DNA of 64,000 nucleotides from Hanleya hanleyi (Eukaryota; Mollusca; Polyplacophora; Lepidopleurida; Hanleyidae), in contig JAVTVY010039390.1 of the NCBI GenBank assembly GCA_036873755.1, positions 94,901-158,900 on the forward strand. Reading direction: 5' to 3'. Below the pieces are notes generated by a model. It made no database searches, was not told the DNA's origin, and saw only the letters and a list, made by a program, of their open reading frames with translations. Below are positions 23,171 through 35,826 of this stretch, piece after piece. Made by a program: the position numbers and the translations under genes. How positions within the stretch are numbered: position 1 is the stretch's first letter; every line of letters starts with the position of its first letter.

Positions 23171-23790
23171 CATGTGCGCTTTCCTGATGGTGCCGCCTGA
23201 ACCCTATATTCTACATCGCATTAATTTTACACACACATGGGAGGAAATTCCTTTACAGCTATGATTAGGGTACCCACTTTGGAGCAGTATAGCATAGTAT
23301 AGTAGTATAGTATAGCATAAAATAGTAGTAGTATATTAGTAGTAGTAAAGTATAGTATAGTAGTAGCATAGTATAGAATAGCATAGTATAGTAGTAATAT
23401 AACAGTAGTATAGTATAGTATATCTAGGTCGTGGTAAGAATAGGCCTCATCTCCTCAGAGAGCTTGTCGTAAGAGGTGACTAACTGGGGCACACATGGGG
23501 TTCCTGGGTGTGAAAAGGAATAGGATCCTACCCGTGTGGTTTCCGTGTGTGAAAAGAAATAGGAACCAAACGTCGTGATATGACTGGAATAGTGTTTAAA
23601 GCGACGTTAAATCATATTCACTCACTCATAGTAGGCCTATAGTAGCACCGGGTAATATAGTATAGTAGTAATACTGCTCCAATGTGGGTAACCTAATCAT
23701 AACTCCGAACGAACTTCCTCCCATGTGTATGTACAATTAATGCACTGTAGGATATCGGGTTCTGGCTGCACCATCATGTGAGCGCACATG
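23171..23790. mobile_element. Foldback with (TAGTA)n interior and a SINE inside
   Basis: The left arm 23171-23292 (CATGTGCGCT ... GATTAGGGTACCCAC) is complementary to the right arm about 23668-23790 (GTGGGTAACCTAATC ... AGCGCACATG). The interior is a TAGTATAG/TAGTAG microsatellite (about 23290-23425 and 23630-23670) split by a SINE. The left arm starts only 7 bp after the end of the compound foldback. Confidence 0.7.
23425..23629 (+). mobile_element. SINE with the shared CACT-type tail
   Basis: The 3' end GTGATATGACTGGAATAGTG then AAAGCGACGTTAAATCATAT runs into CACTCACTC. It matches the 3' ends of the SINEs at 7624-7974 and 40450-40682. The head (AGGTCGTGGTAAGAATAGGC...) is not clearly a tRNA or 5S sequence. 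It may be a truncated or different head type. It lies inside the TAGTA microsatellite of the surrounding foldback. Confidence 0.65.
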
Positions 23791-24263
23791 CGATGTTTAT
23801 CGAGGCCAGGTCATCACCATTTGGAGGTAATGAGGCCTGACACACAACATTTTACAATAACCAATTAAATTCAACGCCCAGTATCATACAGGGGAGGTAA
23901 CTCTAGAAGGGTAGACAGACCCACCATGTCCTATCCACAGTACTCTATGACGTATCCACATGCCACTAGTCACCCTTATGGGCTAGTGTTTACGGGTGTA
24001 GGTAGCCGCTTAGACCCACGACCGCACGCAAATGTGACTGTATTTGCGGTTTGTCCACTACCGATGACGTCATTTTTATCAATAATATTGTCTGCCAACA
24101 GTACAGGGTCCACAGGCGTCTCCAACAGCCACATACCACTAGTTATTCCTATCGGCTAGTGTAAGGATGTACTTTTCATTCAACCGAGTGAGCATCCGCC
24201 CGTATCTGCGCTTTCTCTACTACTCCTGAGTACTCATGCGCATCATGACGTCAAAGTCACACC

Positions 24264-24440
24264 ATGGCCAGGGTACTGTATCACTTTACACAGGAAGAAA
24301 TCTCTCGCATTGAGACCTGGACTACCCGAAGTCGCTTAAGGGTGGCCCAGAGCGAATGGGCGACCATTGAGCACGACCAGGAGCGAAATGTCCGAAGATT
24401 GACGCAGCACAAGGGTAGTTTCTCAAAGGGTGGCTTCTGA
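24264..24440 (+). CDS. Small basic/acidic ORF of 58 residues, unrecognised
   Basis: An ATG in the context ACACCATGG opens a frame of 58 codons ending TGA at 24438-24440. The product is strongly hydrophilic with alternating charged residues, starts MARVLYHFTQEEISRIETW and is rich in Glu, Arg, Gln and Thr. It looks helical and more protein-like than other short frames nearby, but I recognise no family. There is no flanking splice partner that I can prove. It could be one exon of a larger gene, a decayed transposon fragment or chance. Confidence 0.2.
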   Translation: MARVLYHFTQEEISRIETWTTRSRLRVAQSEWATIEHDQERNVRRLTQHKGSFSKGGF

Positions 24441-24641
24441 TTGGACAAGAGCAGTCGGAGATTGGCACTGACCGTTTATGATTGGACAATAAAAGAGCAT
24501 ACGAGAATTGTAAACACACTAATAGCGGCTCCCCCAGCGTGGGTGTGTTGTGATGGAGGGGATGATACAGTGACCTGAAATCCTTGTTGTTGTTGTTCTA
24601 TCATTGGAATAGGCAATCAGAATAGGGACTGAACTACACCC

Positions 24642-25226
24642 ACAGTGACTTGGGTGGCAGGGGTGTCTTCGTCGATGTTGTTGTTGTTGTGATTATATAT
24701 ATATATGTTTTTCAAGAATATAATTATTTCCCACCTTTTCATACACCACAATGACACGTTCATAAAGTTAGACCGCGGTTCGCAGTTCGCAGTTCGTTAT
24801 TCGAGAAGACCAGCAATTATTTCTTCAAATATGGAAATCTGTCATTTTTTTATTATGAGTACTTTGAACTCCAAACTCTGCATAGCAAGGGAGACTGTCA
24901 TGCTCTATAGCTTTGCATATTCATATCCTAAATCTGACTCCAGGGGGCGCTGCTAGGGGCGCTGTTATGAGTCGCTGAATGACTGGTCCCGAACCGCGAA
25001 CTGCGAACCGCGGTCTAACTTTATGAACATCACAATGACAGTGGATGTCGTAGAGGAGGGGTATGTAGATCGATGTAGGACATAATAGAAAACATTTTTA
25101 TGACATCCACTGTCGTTGTGGTGTATGAAAAGGTGGGAAATAATTATATTCTCGAAAAAAAATAATTATATAATCACAACAACAACAACATCGAAGAAGA
25201 CACCCCCGGCCACCCAAGTCACTGTG
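24642..25226. mobile_element. MULE-like foldback with 9-bp target duplication
   Basis: The termini read ACAGTGACTTGGGTGGC at 24642 and GCCACCCAAGTCACTGTG at 25209-25226. The perfect 9-bp duplication ACTACACCC flanks the element (24633-24641 and 25227-25235). The arms continue through GTGTCTTC, (GTT)n, TTTCCCACCTTTTCATACACC and CACTGTC blocks. The left arm is interrupted by the nested element at 24757-25030. A relative is at 16587-16850. Confidence 0.8.
24757..25030. mobile_element. Nested foldback element with 10-bp target duplication
   Basis: Inverted ends of about 39 bp (GTTCATAAAGTTAGACCGCG at 24758 and its complement ending at 25028) surround a ~190-bp core. The 10-bp repeat CACAATGACA flanks it (24747-24756 and 25031-25040). 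The opposite arm of the host element (about 25108-25130) has the same sequence without the insertion, so an empty-site control lies a few hundred bases away. Confidence 0.8.
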
Positions 25227-25235
25227 ACTACACCC

Positions 25236-27589
25236 TTAGATCTACTATGTGTGTGTGTGCGTGTGTGGGTGCGTTTACGAAAAGTGTGTAGCGGGGACAT
25301 TTATATGAATACACACCTCCAACCGTGGACGTCCCCGGTTTGACAAAGACTGGGAATCTGTTTCGCTGCCCGTTTCATGATGTTGTATACAACACTATGG
25401 TGAAAAATATAAATTAGGTACCGGTACATGTCCCCATTTTTACTGGGGAAAACTCAAAGAGGTGTGTTTGAAATTAAAAACGATTGTTTTCCTGAGTGTC
25501 CCCACTTTGGCGGAGTGTTTTCATGGGTCCCCACTCGTAGAGTGGGATACGGGTTTAGTTATTTGAAGTACTGTGCAAATGTGAACTGGTATGAATGTGT
25601 CGTAGAAATACAGGTACACACTTTGTGTATTCAGGGTACACAACACTGCTTAATCATTACCTGAATATATATATTTACTGTATTTCTGTGTGTATAAAAC
25701 CTGTGACGTTTAAAAATCCCGGATAAAACTATAAGTACACGTTTTTGTGCACTTTTGTAGACTTTCAATTTTGCTATATTCACTGTGTACATGTATATGT
25801 GGTATTTGAATTGTGCATTTTTGTACACAGTCGTTTTTAAAGTGTACCTTTCCTGTTTAAGGAAATTGTTATTCGATTCCATTAATCAGAATTCATGCAT
25901 GTCCGGCTCAGGATGGAACATGAACCCAGTCCCTCCCCGCCTCTACCGCCTGTAAATTGCCACTTGAATTTGATGACTATCAACCGAATTTTCTGCACCC
26001 GCCCCTACGTATTTTGACATGGCACATGAACCATAATATACCAACTGTCAAGTAAGCATGTCCTGCTTCACCTAGTACCGGTATTTCCGCCAGTCTAACA
26101 ATATCCACCAAAGCTCGATTCTTTCAAAGATAATTTCAGCTGAGCAATGAACTTTCGTGGAAAATGTGTAAACAATACGAGACAAGCAAAGTTATCTTGT
26201 TTAAACAGAACCCAAATATCGGGCTTGCTCTACTCCAAAATCGGATGTCGATCCCTGTGTATCTTCCTTCTAAATTGTTTAGTCACAAAAGTCAGCATGA
26301 CATGTGGATGAAAATATACGTAATACTCGTATACTTGAAACCAGTTGAGACCGCTCTAGAAATGAGTGGGGGAACTTGTGTGGATTGTGAGTTGCGGCTC
26401 ATTTTTTGTGTGAGTTGTGACGGTTTTTGGTGGGCATTGTGGGTTGAGCCTGGCATTATAAAATATGTTCTAGGGGTAATGTACAATTATCGCATATTCT
26501 ACCACATCCCATGTGTTTTACCGAATCCCCTTATTACATTTACAGAAGGAAGCCCAGGTGTGATCTAATTCCAATAAATCATACCTCTCAACCAATCGGT
26601 GTGGATTATATGACGTCGTAAGTTTCTTCGCGTGTCCAGTTGAACTCGCCCAGAGGGGTAATAGGATTGAAAAGCATATCAACATTTTTCGTCTACTTAT
26701 CTTCTTGTACTTTATGGAGCCAATTAACGTTGGCGAAAGAGTTTTCTTCTGCGGAGATTCATTCAAAGTTGTTGGTGTCACAAAACCTTTAGGGACTTCT
26801 GTTAGGTACAAACTCCAATCATTGGATGACGGGAGAATTACACATGTACAAGGGTTACGCTTTCATCATTATGATCGTTAATGGCGTTTAGGCACGCCTG
26901 TCGATTTCAGGCACGCGACTTCCAGGTGTTGCTTGCTCCGATTAACTGGCGGCCCAAAGCATTTTTTGTCGGGTATAGGGGTGTTAATCCAGTTTTAAAT
27001 ACACGAGAATATCTTTCTTTTCAGGAAACATCTCCACATTGTGCTGTTTTCAGTATGGTAGAATAGAAATAATTCCTTGTTTACTGTGTTAAATACCTAG
27101 AACAGACCGGGCTGCAATAGGAAGAGTCTTCACGTTTGATCACTCAGGCCACCATATTTTAAAGGTGAGAATAGCGCAATAAATTTATGGTGAAGTTGTG
27201 GGGGAACGCGGCACGGATAGATGAGACGATGGACCTTTGTAATAGTAAATGAGGGTTGTGACCTTGAGCCTTGACCTTTGACCTCGGACACTGGAGGTCA
27301 TTTCCGGTTCGCAATCACTTGGGTCATGCGTCTTGGAAAACAGCCCGACATCCTGCCACAAATCCGGAAAAAACGGATTTACACCAAAGAAATGGGTCGA
27401 CTTGAAGCTCTCATGGTGTAGACTACGGTTGAGGAAAGTACTTACTGGAACTGGTACTTTACTACAGGATAACACCAGACAAATTAACTCTTTACTTTAA
27501 ATCTTATCTAACATGACTAAATCTGGCATGATACTACATCATATTTGCTTTGGATTCCATATTTTTGCTAAAATTTAGTGAAGATGATA
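25236..27589. other. No gene recognised
   Basis: The stretch contains a short (GT)n-like run near 25240-25270 and AT-rich sequence. A frame at 26164-26568 encodes 134 residues without any recognisable domain or upstream support. A segment near 27400 matches the repeat landmark TGAAGCTCTC. I call no gene. Confidence 0.35.
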
Positions 27590-29000
27590 AATTGCAACAT
27601 TGTAGCGAACGTGCAACAATGTTGCAATTCAGGGAGCCAGGTGTTCGGCACGTGACAACACCAAGCAGACGACAGCGAAATTCTGGCGGGAAACCCCCAC
27701 AGATAGCTCAGAACATGTCCTATCATGTTCAAAAATGACCATCCCCATACCCCATACAGGCCTGTATATTGTATATTACAGACCCCTATTGTAGGGGTAA
27801 AGTCCGTGTTCCGCTTTTTATAGTTTTGGGGAAAAATTCTAATTTTACATGCACCCACCCCATTGACTTGATAGGCAGGCCCCGATAAGCCCGGGGACCG
27901 ATATTAGCCCTTTTGGCTAGGGTTGATAGGGGTTTTCCCCTATTTTAGGGGTAAAGTCCGTGTTCCGCTTTTTATAGTTTGGGGAAAAAATCCTAATTTT
28001 ACATACACCCACCCATGACTGGATGCCCCTTCACGAATGCTTCACTTTGATACCTCACTCGACCCAATCGGACCATGCAGCGTATTTGAAGTATGGAGAC
28101 TACTTTTTCTCCGCGGAAGCTTTTTCCCGCGACCACATCACCACCAGACCGCATCACCGCGGAAGAATACATGCCCAGGGGCCCTTTGCCGGAACTATAG
28201 TGACCCGGAGTTACCTCCCCCTAGATTGGAACTCTTCTGTGTTGGAGGTAGTTTTTGAGAAACAACGCCCCCTGGCGGAACTCCCCGTCATCTCCCCAAA
28301 GAGTTACATTGACTTGATAGGCAGGTCCCAATAAGCCCGAGGACCGATATTAGCCCTTTTGGCTAGGGTTGATAGGGGTTTTCCCCTATTTTAGGGGTAA
28401 AGTCCGTGTTCCGCTTTTTATAGTTTGGGGAAAAAAATCTGAATTTTACATGCACCCACCCCATTGACTTGATAGGCAGGTCCCAATAAGCCCGGGGACC
28501 GGTATTAGCCCTTTTGGCTAGGGTCGATAGGTGTTTTTCCCTATTTTAGGGGTAAAGTCCGTGTTTCGCTTTTTATATTTTCGGGACGAAATCCTAATTT
28601 TACATGCACCCACCCATGACTGAATGGCCCTCGAGGAGCGCTTCATTTTGACACCTCACTCGACCCATTCGGTCCACTAGGGACCCACCCCGGTCACAAA
28701 ACGTCTATTCCCATACTCTTTTTAGGCATTCCCCGTATACATTAACATTGGAAGTCACTTGGTTCTGTCCGCGGAAGTGACGGCATCACCACCAGACTGC
28801 GGAAGAATACAAAGGTTAAAGGTTGCCGGAACTACTTTTGACCTCCACGTGACCTTGAGCTGGTGGCGCCACCTGGCGGAACTCCCCGTCATCTCCCCAA
28901 GATGCAAATTAAAAATGTCCCCTATACCTTTAACCTGGAAAAAAGGGCACCAAGAGTTACCTCCCTGGAAAATATGATTCGAAATCATTGCTACCTACTA
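27590..29000. mobile_element. Partial relative of the compound foldback
   Basis: It begins inside the central unique segment (TTGCAACATTGTAGCGAACG), continues through the 153-155-bp units (27780-28020, 28300-28620) and the outer-arm blocks with TTCCGCGG and GGCGGAACTCCCCGTC. It ends GCTACCTACTACT near 29000, the terminal sequence of the 20913-23163 element. The left arm is missing, and outer-arm blocks occur twice, so it is rearranged. The site that holds the MULE-like insertion in the other copy is empty here (about 28276-28291). Confidence 0.7.
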
Positions 29001-31189
29001 CTGCTGTCAGACATGTCTGATTAAAATTTGACCTTGTCTTACCCTAATCATTCTCATGGCATCAGATTGTATGCCCTCAGATTCAATCTAATAAAAATTA
29101 AATCCTATTTACTCTCCCATTTGGTTATGCCACATGTAGGATCTAACCGGCTTGCAGTAACATGGGTATCAACCAATCCAGAAAACATTACATAGTTCTT
29201 TGAAGGGAACATAATGTTAGGGGCTTTTTGGTTGGCTCGGTCATGTCAGCTGAATCCGACGCCATGCGGGCCGGGTATCTTCTGATGTTGCAGCGCTCTC
29301 GTCAGTTTAGCACCATAATGCGAGATAGAAGTATGGACTGGTCCTTGTGTTGAAGCGTAGGCGACGATCCTATCCTATCTCCTCTTCCCTACTGCAAGTA
29401 AAGTACTTAAAATACGGCCATGATGTCCTAAGATTATTAAATATTCACGACCTGGGCCCTCTGAATACCAAATTTAATTGAAATCTGTAAGGTCCTACAT
29501 AGCAACATATACGATTGTGGAGCAATGATAGGATATCAATTTATTAAGAATGCCCTTTGATTACTCTCTGATTGCACTGGGGTAAAACCATATCAGGCAG
29601 TTCTTGTGTGCATGGCTCTCGGCCAATCAGCTTCGTCCACCTGTAAAAGGAGCGGAGTGGGTTCAGCATGTCACAGCTAAAGAAGACATACCGTGTGTTT
29701 TTATGTAATAATTTAGTATAAACCTGTTACGGTAATTCTTTTACAAGATTTACGGAATGCAGTTCCCATCTCTCTCTCCTATGCAAATACGTGCTTCCTG
29801 TGCCGACCGAAATCGATATGGAATGAACGCACACGTGGGCCCTTTCTCTGCACAGTGCAATGCAGAGGGTGTTGCACCGACATTTAGCAGGCTACAAACT
29901 CTGACAATGGGAGAATGACCCTACTTTGCATAGTGTATTCATGATTTTTGCCTTAGTGCCAAAACATTGGTGAAGGCACAACATTTTTTATCTACTACTT
30001 TTGTAGGGTAGCCTTGTCAGATTAAATGTGCCTATATTATATAAAGCTGAAATGTTGCTGAACCTTAATTCTCTCCCTCTATTGCGTACATGTTGAAGCA
30101 TTATGTCTGATCCACGCCGGAGACAGAAGTGATCATTTTGAATATGCTTATTTCAGACCTTGGCAAGTTCACTATACTGTGGAGCTTGTAAAATCGTACT
30201 GGTTGTCAGCACATGATTGAAGAAAAGAAGCTTTCTTATTGGGAAGAACTCCCAGAAATGCGAGCGAGTTATACTTCGTGTCTTGTATGCTTGAAACAGG
30301 GAAAGTAACATATTTTTATACTTATTCTGTAAACTTTACATCGCGAGAGATGTTCTTTCAAAGTTTGTTGATTGTCGATGCGAATTATCTGCCGGGATTG
30401 TCAGCGGGAAAATAGGACGCTAGCAATTTTCGCAAACAGTTTGTGTATATGTGAAACAAAATACATTTCTGATGTTGTTGGGTCATATTCTGTCGACAGT
30501 TTTATATTTCTTCACAGTGTGTTAGTATTATGTATGAGAAATGATAGCATTTCCGGTTTTACGATTGATGAAACATATGTAACTTTGTTCATTTATTGAA
30601 CAGATTTGCAATCGATTGTAGCTCTTTGCAACATTTTTTTGACTAATGGAAATTACTGTGTAAATCATAAGTAGTTTGAAAACTGCTATATGAAGTTAAA
30701 ATGCGACTTTGCCTAGCCGAAATGGTAGAAAAAAGCTTTGAAAAATGAACAAAATAGTGGTTTGGGAGCGATGCCTGTATGCAGTGGAGAAATCTGGCAG
30801 CCACGTCTGACGACGACACGCAATATGTCGTGTCTCATGGAGCGAACAGCCTCGCCAGGCGAGCCAAGCGGTGGGCCCCCACGCCTGGCCGAGATTGTTA
30901 CCTCTGCAGGTGTTGTGTTAGCGGGCGTCAGCTAATCAACAAGTGTCTGGTTCTTAACATTGCTTATCCAGGCGCGAGGTGTACTCCACAAAGACAGTAT
31001 TATAATGTTTTGTTTGTGCATCACGTACGGTATATCTTATGCTATGACAATTTCCTTCAAATTCAATACATTGTACAGATATCTGGTACCGGTAGACGTA
31101 GAATATAACTTGTTTGGGTGGCATGAAGCTGGAAATTAGTCAGCAAATAAAGACGTTCTTATTGACAAGCACTTCTTGCATAAATTATT
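29001..31189. other. No gene recognised
   Basis: I see no repeat or supported gene. A short GC-richer island at about 30780-30940 has open frames on the plus strand (30738-30935, 30779-31108) but no family signature. Confidence 0.35.
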
Positions 31190-32340
31190 AACAGGCCACG
31201 TGCACGTTCCGTTACAAATAATTAGTTACAAAGAAGACAATGAAATCCAAACCCATTTTTCATAGTATTGTAAATAAAAATTCTAAATGGAAAATTTAGT
31301 GTTTACAGTATTGGAAATATATTAAGTTCAAATGTAATGGCTAAACTGCAGATTTGCATCACATACCTATGGAATAGTTCAAATTGACCAATTGAATTGC
31401 GATGAACATTGTGCATTTGAATTACTTTAACGTGTAGCTATCGTAATTTTGGATGTGGTGGTTAAATGCAATTCTTCGCCATATATCTATCAAATGATAG
31501 CAAATAAAGCCATCAAAACACACATTTCACATATACATTTACCGTATTGTAAATGAAACTGTAATGTCTGAAATGATTTCATACGTAGCTATCATCATAG
31601 CAAATAAAGCTGTAATATTCACCATACATTCACACGTGTATGTGGAAGAGGTAGATATAAGTATTGAAATGATTTAATATGTACCTAATAGCGTAGCAAA
31701 TAAAATGGTATTATACCCCATACATTTAAACATCTATGGGGTAGATGTAAATATAAATATTGTTTTTGAAATGATTTAATATGTACCTACCATTATAGCA
31801 AATACAATTGTAATATACACCATTCCTTTGCGCATCTGTAAGAATAAGTATTCTTTTTCAAATGATTTCATATATAGCTACCAGCTTAGCAAATAAAATG
31901 GATTTATACACCAACATTTACACATCTAGAGGATAGTTGTAAATATAAATATTTTATTTGCATTGTTTTGAGATATAGATGCCATAGTTCGAAATTTACG
32001 GTTAAGTTTCACCTTATTTGCCATATATATCACGCAATGGTCAATATAACCACAACAATTCACATATATTTATTACAGGTTTGAAAGTGGCTAAATATAA
32101 CTGATAGATTTGCATTCGAGTCACTACAATAGCGAATGTATTCAAATAAATGAGATTTATTTGCAAAACATTATCGTGCGTTGTATATCTATCGTAATTA
32201 GGGACTCTCCAAGGTACGACATGCACAATAAATGTATCCAAAGGAAACCTTATATGTATTGTAAATGTATGTGAAATGTATGGGAAACACCAAGATTCGA
32301 CATAGGCCATGAAACCATGGAAATCTAAAAACATTTACTA
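31190..32340. repeat. Degenerate ~85-110-bp AT-rich tandem repeat
   Basis: The block AGCAAATAAA recurs near 31500, 31611, 31696 and 31889 (AGCAAATACA near 31798), each with a preceding GATTTxATATGTACCTA-like segment. Periods vary from about 85 to 111 bp. Motif overlap with 11580-12660 in reverse orientation suggests an old relationship. Confidence 0.45.
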
Positions 32341-33976
32341 CAGTGGTGAATTTGGCGCTGATAATACAGAATACATGAACTACATTCTTAAATATAACAT
32401 CAAATATGGGAATCCAATTTTATGAGCCCTACCTCTCCGAACACATCGACCTATATGTCAAATGAATGCAAATGTCACTTATAATTGCAAGCGTAAAACT
32501 TAGTGTTCAAATAATTGGAAATAAAACCATTATATTCACCTTACATGCTGACCGTATATTAAATATAATTAAAATGACGTTTTTATGTAGTGTAGTTTTT
32601 GCAGTCAGTTGATGAATCTTACTAAATATAGTCGAGGAAGTTAGCAAAAAATTTATTCATCTTCACCCAGAAATTAAAATAATTATGAGCTGTTTTGCCG
32701 TTAATAAAAAAAAAACGACTGGTGAACGCTTGAAATGGAGACAGTTCATATTGCTTCGTTTCACAGTTGATTGTGAATAAATAGTTCACCAGTTTCTCGC
32801 TTTTTCACACACAGATATCACTCAGTAGATGTCATAAACGTCGAGTAGCTTAGTTCTATTACAGATAGACTAATATCTGCAGCTTAGCGCCGTCATTTGA
32901 TGGAAGCAGTTAATGGTGACTGGCCGGAACATCGTACGCAGAATTTACTCACTCCCCAAAATTTGGTGATCACACTATATGCCGAAGTAGATAAAAGTAG
33001 AGGCCAGAGAGTGGGAAGGGGTTATTTTATTGTCCGATAGAGCAGTATACTGTTCATGGAGCTTAGTGGTGCCGGACTGTACACGTAAGTTCAAGAAGCG
33101 GAAGAATAGGTGTGGAACGAACGAAGACATGAAGACTTGAAGACTTGACTAGTGATTGCCATGTGGACATCCTGAACGCAGAATGTGTTTATGAAGTATT
33201 TAATCTGTTGAATAGGTGAGTTGAAGCGTGTTACTGTGCAATCCCAGTGAATAGAGGTGGTATGAACACAGGAATATACCATGCTTGATCAACGCGGTAT
33301 GGGTTACACTAGTCAAAATGGTATATCACTAGAGGTATTATCATCCTCTGTTCATCATGTGTTCATGGCAGAATCGATTCTTCCTCTAGGTGTGATAATA
33401 TTGGTGAAATGTGTGCTTAAGTGAAATTTTAACCTTCAAAAAATTAATATGAGTGGCACCATTTCCCCTTGATTGAGTGGAGATTGCCTTAAGCTTGCCA
33501 TTGACATTTGTGACGCACAGTGAATGTGGGGGCATCTGTTTATCGCTTTAATTCCGTTCAATTCATTTCTTAAGTTTGATGAAGAAAACCGTTTTTTTCT
33601 CGAAAACTACTCATCTTGGAGATTCGAAATTTGGCATGATTGTTTTGAACTAGGTGAAGAAAATAGCAGTACTTCAGTTTTTTTAAATAATCTTCTTATT
33701 TCGGAGATATTGTTATTCAAAGTGTGACGTTCGCATTTTATCCAATTAGGTTCAATTTTAAAGACATAAACTTCCACAAAAAAGATGCAGGCCAAAATTC
33801 GAAAACTCTTTATTTTGTTGAAAGTGTGTTCCACTCGGTGAAGTAATCATTTTAATGAACTTTTCGAAAAATAAGCGTTTGAAAATGGAGATTCATTTTA
33901 TGTGAAGACGATCATTCAAAATGAGATAAATTCAGATATATCTCTCTTGTATATGTTGGCGTGAGTAGTATATGAA
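32341..33976. other. No gene recognised
   Basis: This is AT-rich single-copy-looking sequence. I see no supported gene or repeat. Confidence 0.35.
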
Positions 33977-35826
33977 GTTCTATTTGGGCCAAGTTTGCGT
34001 CGCCTGGCGACTTTTAGAAACTCGCCACTCGCCACGCGCCGTGGACCTCTCCGGCGCGCGGCGACTGGCGACTTTCGGCTATCTCTTAACCTGCAAAAAC
34101 TCGCCAGTCGCCACCCGCCGTAAAACATGGCGAGTTTCGCTCTATCTTTTAACCTGGAAAAACTCGCCGCGCGCCACTCGCCGGATGAACCACGGCGCGC
34201 GGCGACTGGCGACTTTTGACTGTAGTGAAACTCGCCACTCGCCACGCGCCGTGGACCTCTCCGGCGCGCGGCGACTGGCGACTTTCTGCTATCTCTTAAC
34301 CTGCAAAAACTCGCCAGTCGCCACCCGCCGTAAAACACGGCGAGTTTCGCTCTATCTCTTAACCTGGAAAAACTCGCCGCGCGCCACTCGCCGGATGAAC
34401 CACGGCGCGCGGCGACTGGCGACTTTTGACTTCTGGAATTCTCAGAACTTTTTCTCAAGTGCGCATGCCCGCGGAGCATCAATTATCGGAATATTTTGTT
34501 CGAAACATGCTGTCATTTAATTTAATTTTAAATCTCTTCCTCATGCATAAATATACATAATTTCTAATGAATGAACTCTCCAGCTACATCTGATGCTATG
34601 TGACTAATTTTGAAGATGTAAGCTATCTGTAATAATTAATATAGTTGTTTTTTAAAACAAGTTCTTTTTAATGCAATACGCATATAGGGCAATCTAATTT
34701 TGTCAAATGTGCAGATATTTTATTATTAAAATACTCGTTATCCGTTTCTGTGCAGAACTTGCATACTCTCGTTATTATCTGCTGGTATATTTTAAAAATT
34801 TAACACCAAGACAACATTTTCAATCGTTTTTTTCATTCGTTTTATATAAGTGCCTATATATATTTATAAAACAGCATATCGTTTTCAATTCAGGATGAAT
34901 CGCTTTGAAATTGTTCCTTATTTAAGATACAATAAAGCAGTCGGGAATTTTGTTTTATAAGATAAAAGCAACGTCAACTAATATGCTGTATGAAATATTA
35001 AGAAAGCGAATAGAGCGTCATCGTCATACTGATTAAAAAAGTAAGAAAAAATGCTAACATTTTCTCTGGATGATTGAATTTCTCTCTTCGTAAGTTTTAT
35101 GTGAAAAACGAGCGATATATTTGTATAAGATATCCTTTATTGCTGTTTTAATCCATAGAGCGGCTCTTTGTTGGGTTGATATTTCCTGTATCACAAACAC
35201 TACAAACTATCAAGCCCCTATTTTTAAAGATGAAAAGACGTATTTCTTTCAACAGTTTCCACATTTTTTTTACTTCCTCAAATTCTATGAGATCGCGACT
35301 GTGATTTATGATATTGCAACTGCATAATTGATGCTCCTCGGGCATGCGCACTTGAGAAAAAGTCCTGAGAATTCCAGAAGTCAAAAGTCGCCAGTCGCCG
35401 CGCGCCGTGGTTTGTCCGGCGAGTGGCACGCGGCGAGTTTTTCCAGGTTAAGAGATAGAGCGAAACTCGCCGTGTTTTACGGGGCGTGGCGACTGGCGAG
35501 TTTTTGCAGGTTAAGAGATAGCAGAAAGTCGCCAGTCGCCGCGCGCCGGAGATGTCCACGGCGCGTGGCGAGTGGCGAGTTTCACTACAGTCAAAAGTCG
35601 CCAGCCGCCGTGCGCCGTGCGCCGTGGTTTATCCGGCGAGTGGCGCGCGGCGAGTTTTTCCAGGTTAAAAGATAGAGCGAAACTCGCCGTGTTTTACGGC
35701 GACTGGCGAGTTTTTGCAGGTTAAGAGATAGCAGAAAGTCGCCAGTCGCCGCGCGCCGGAGAGGCCCACGGCGAGTGGCGAGTTTCTAAAAGTCGCCACG
35801 CGACGCAAACTTGGCCCAAATAGAAC
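33977..35826. mobile_element. Giant foldback with GC-rich repeated arms
   Basis: The left arm 33977-34486 (begins GTTCTATTTGGGCCAAG) is complementary to the right arm 35324-35826 (ends CTTGGCCCAAATAGAAC). The 837-bp spacer is AT-rich with no gene. Each arm is about two tandem copies of a ~210-bp unit made of CTCGCCACTCGCC, GGCGCGCGGCGACTGGCGAC and TCTTAACCTGCAAAAACTCG blocks, itself rich in short inverted repeats. Because the arms lack stops in several frames, frames of up to 188 residues appear on both strands. They are repeat artefacts. No clear target duplication is visible at the ends. Confidence 0.8.

Noticed and set aside
22392..23187. Frames of 109-151 residues
   Set aside because: They run across foldback arms and the MULE-like insertion, and similar frames recur at 28023-28334 because the DNA is repeated.
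33916..34520. Open frames of 188 and 182 residues on opposite strands
   Set aside because: They are products of stop-poor GC-rich repeat arms of a foldback. The peptide simply repeats the DNA unit, and mirrored frames occur in the other arm (35278-35675).
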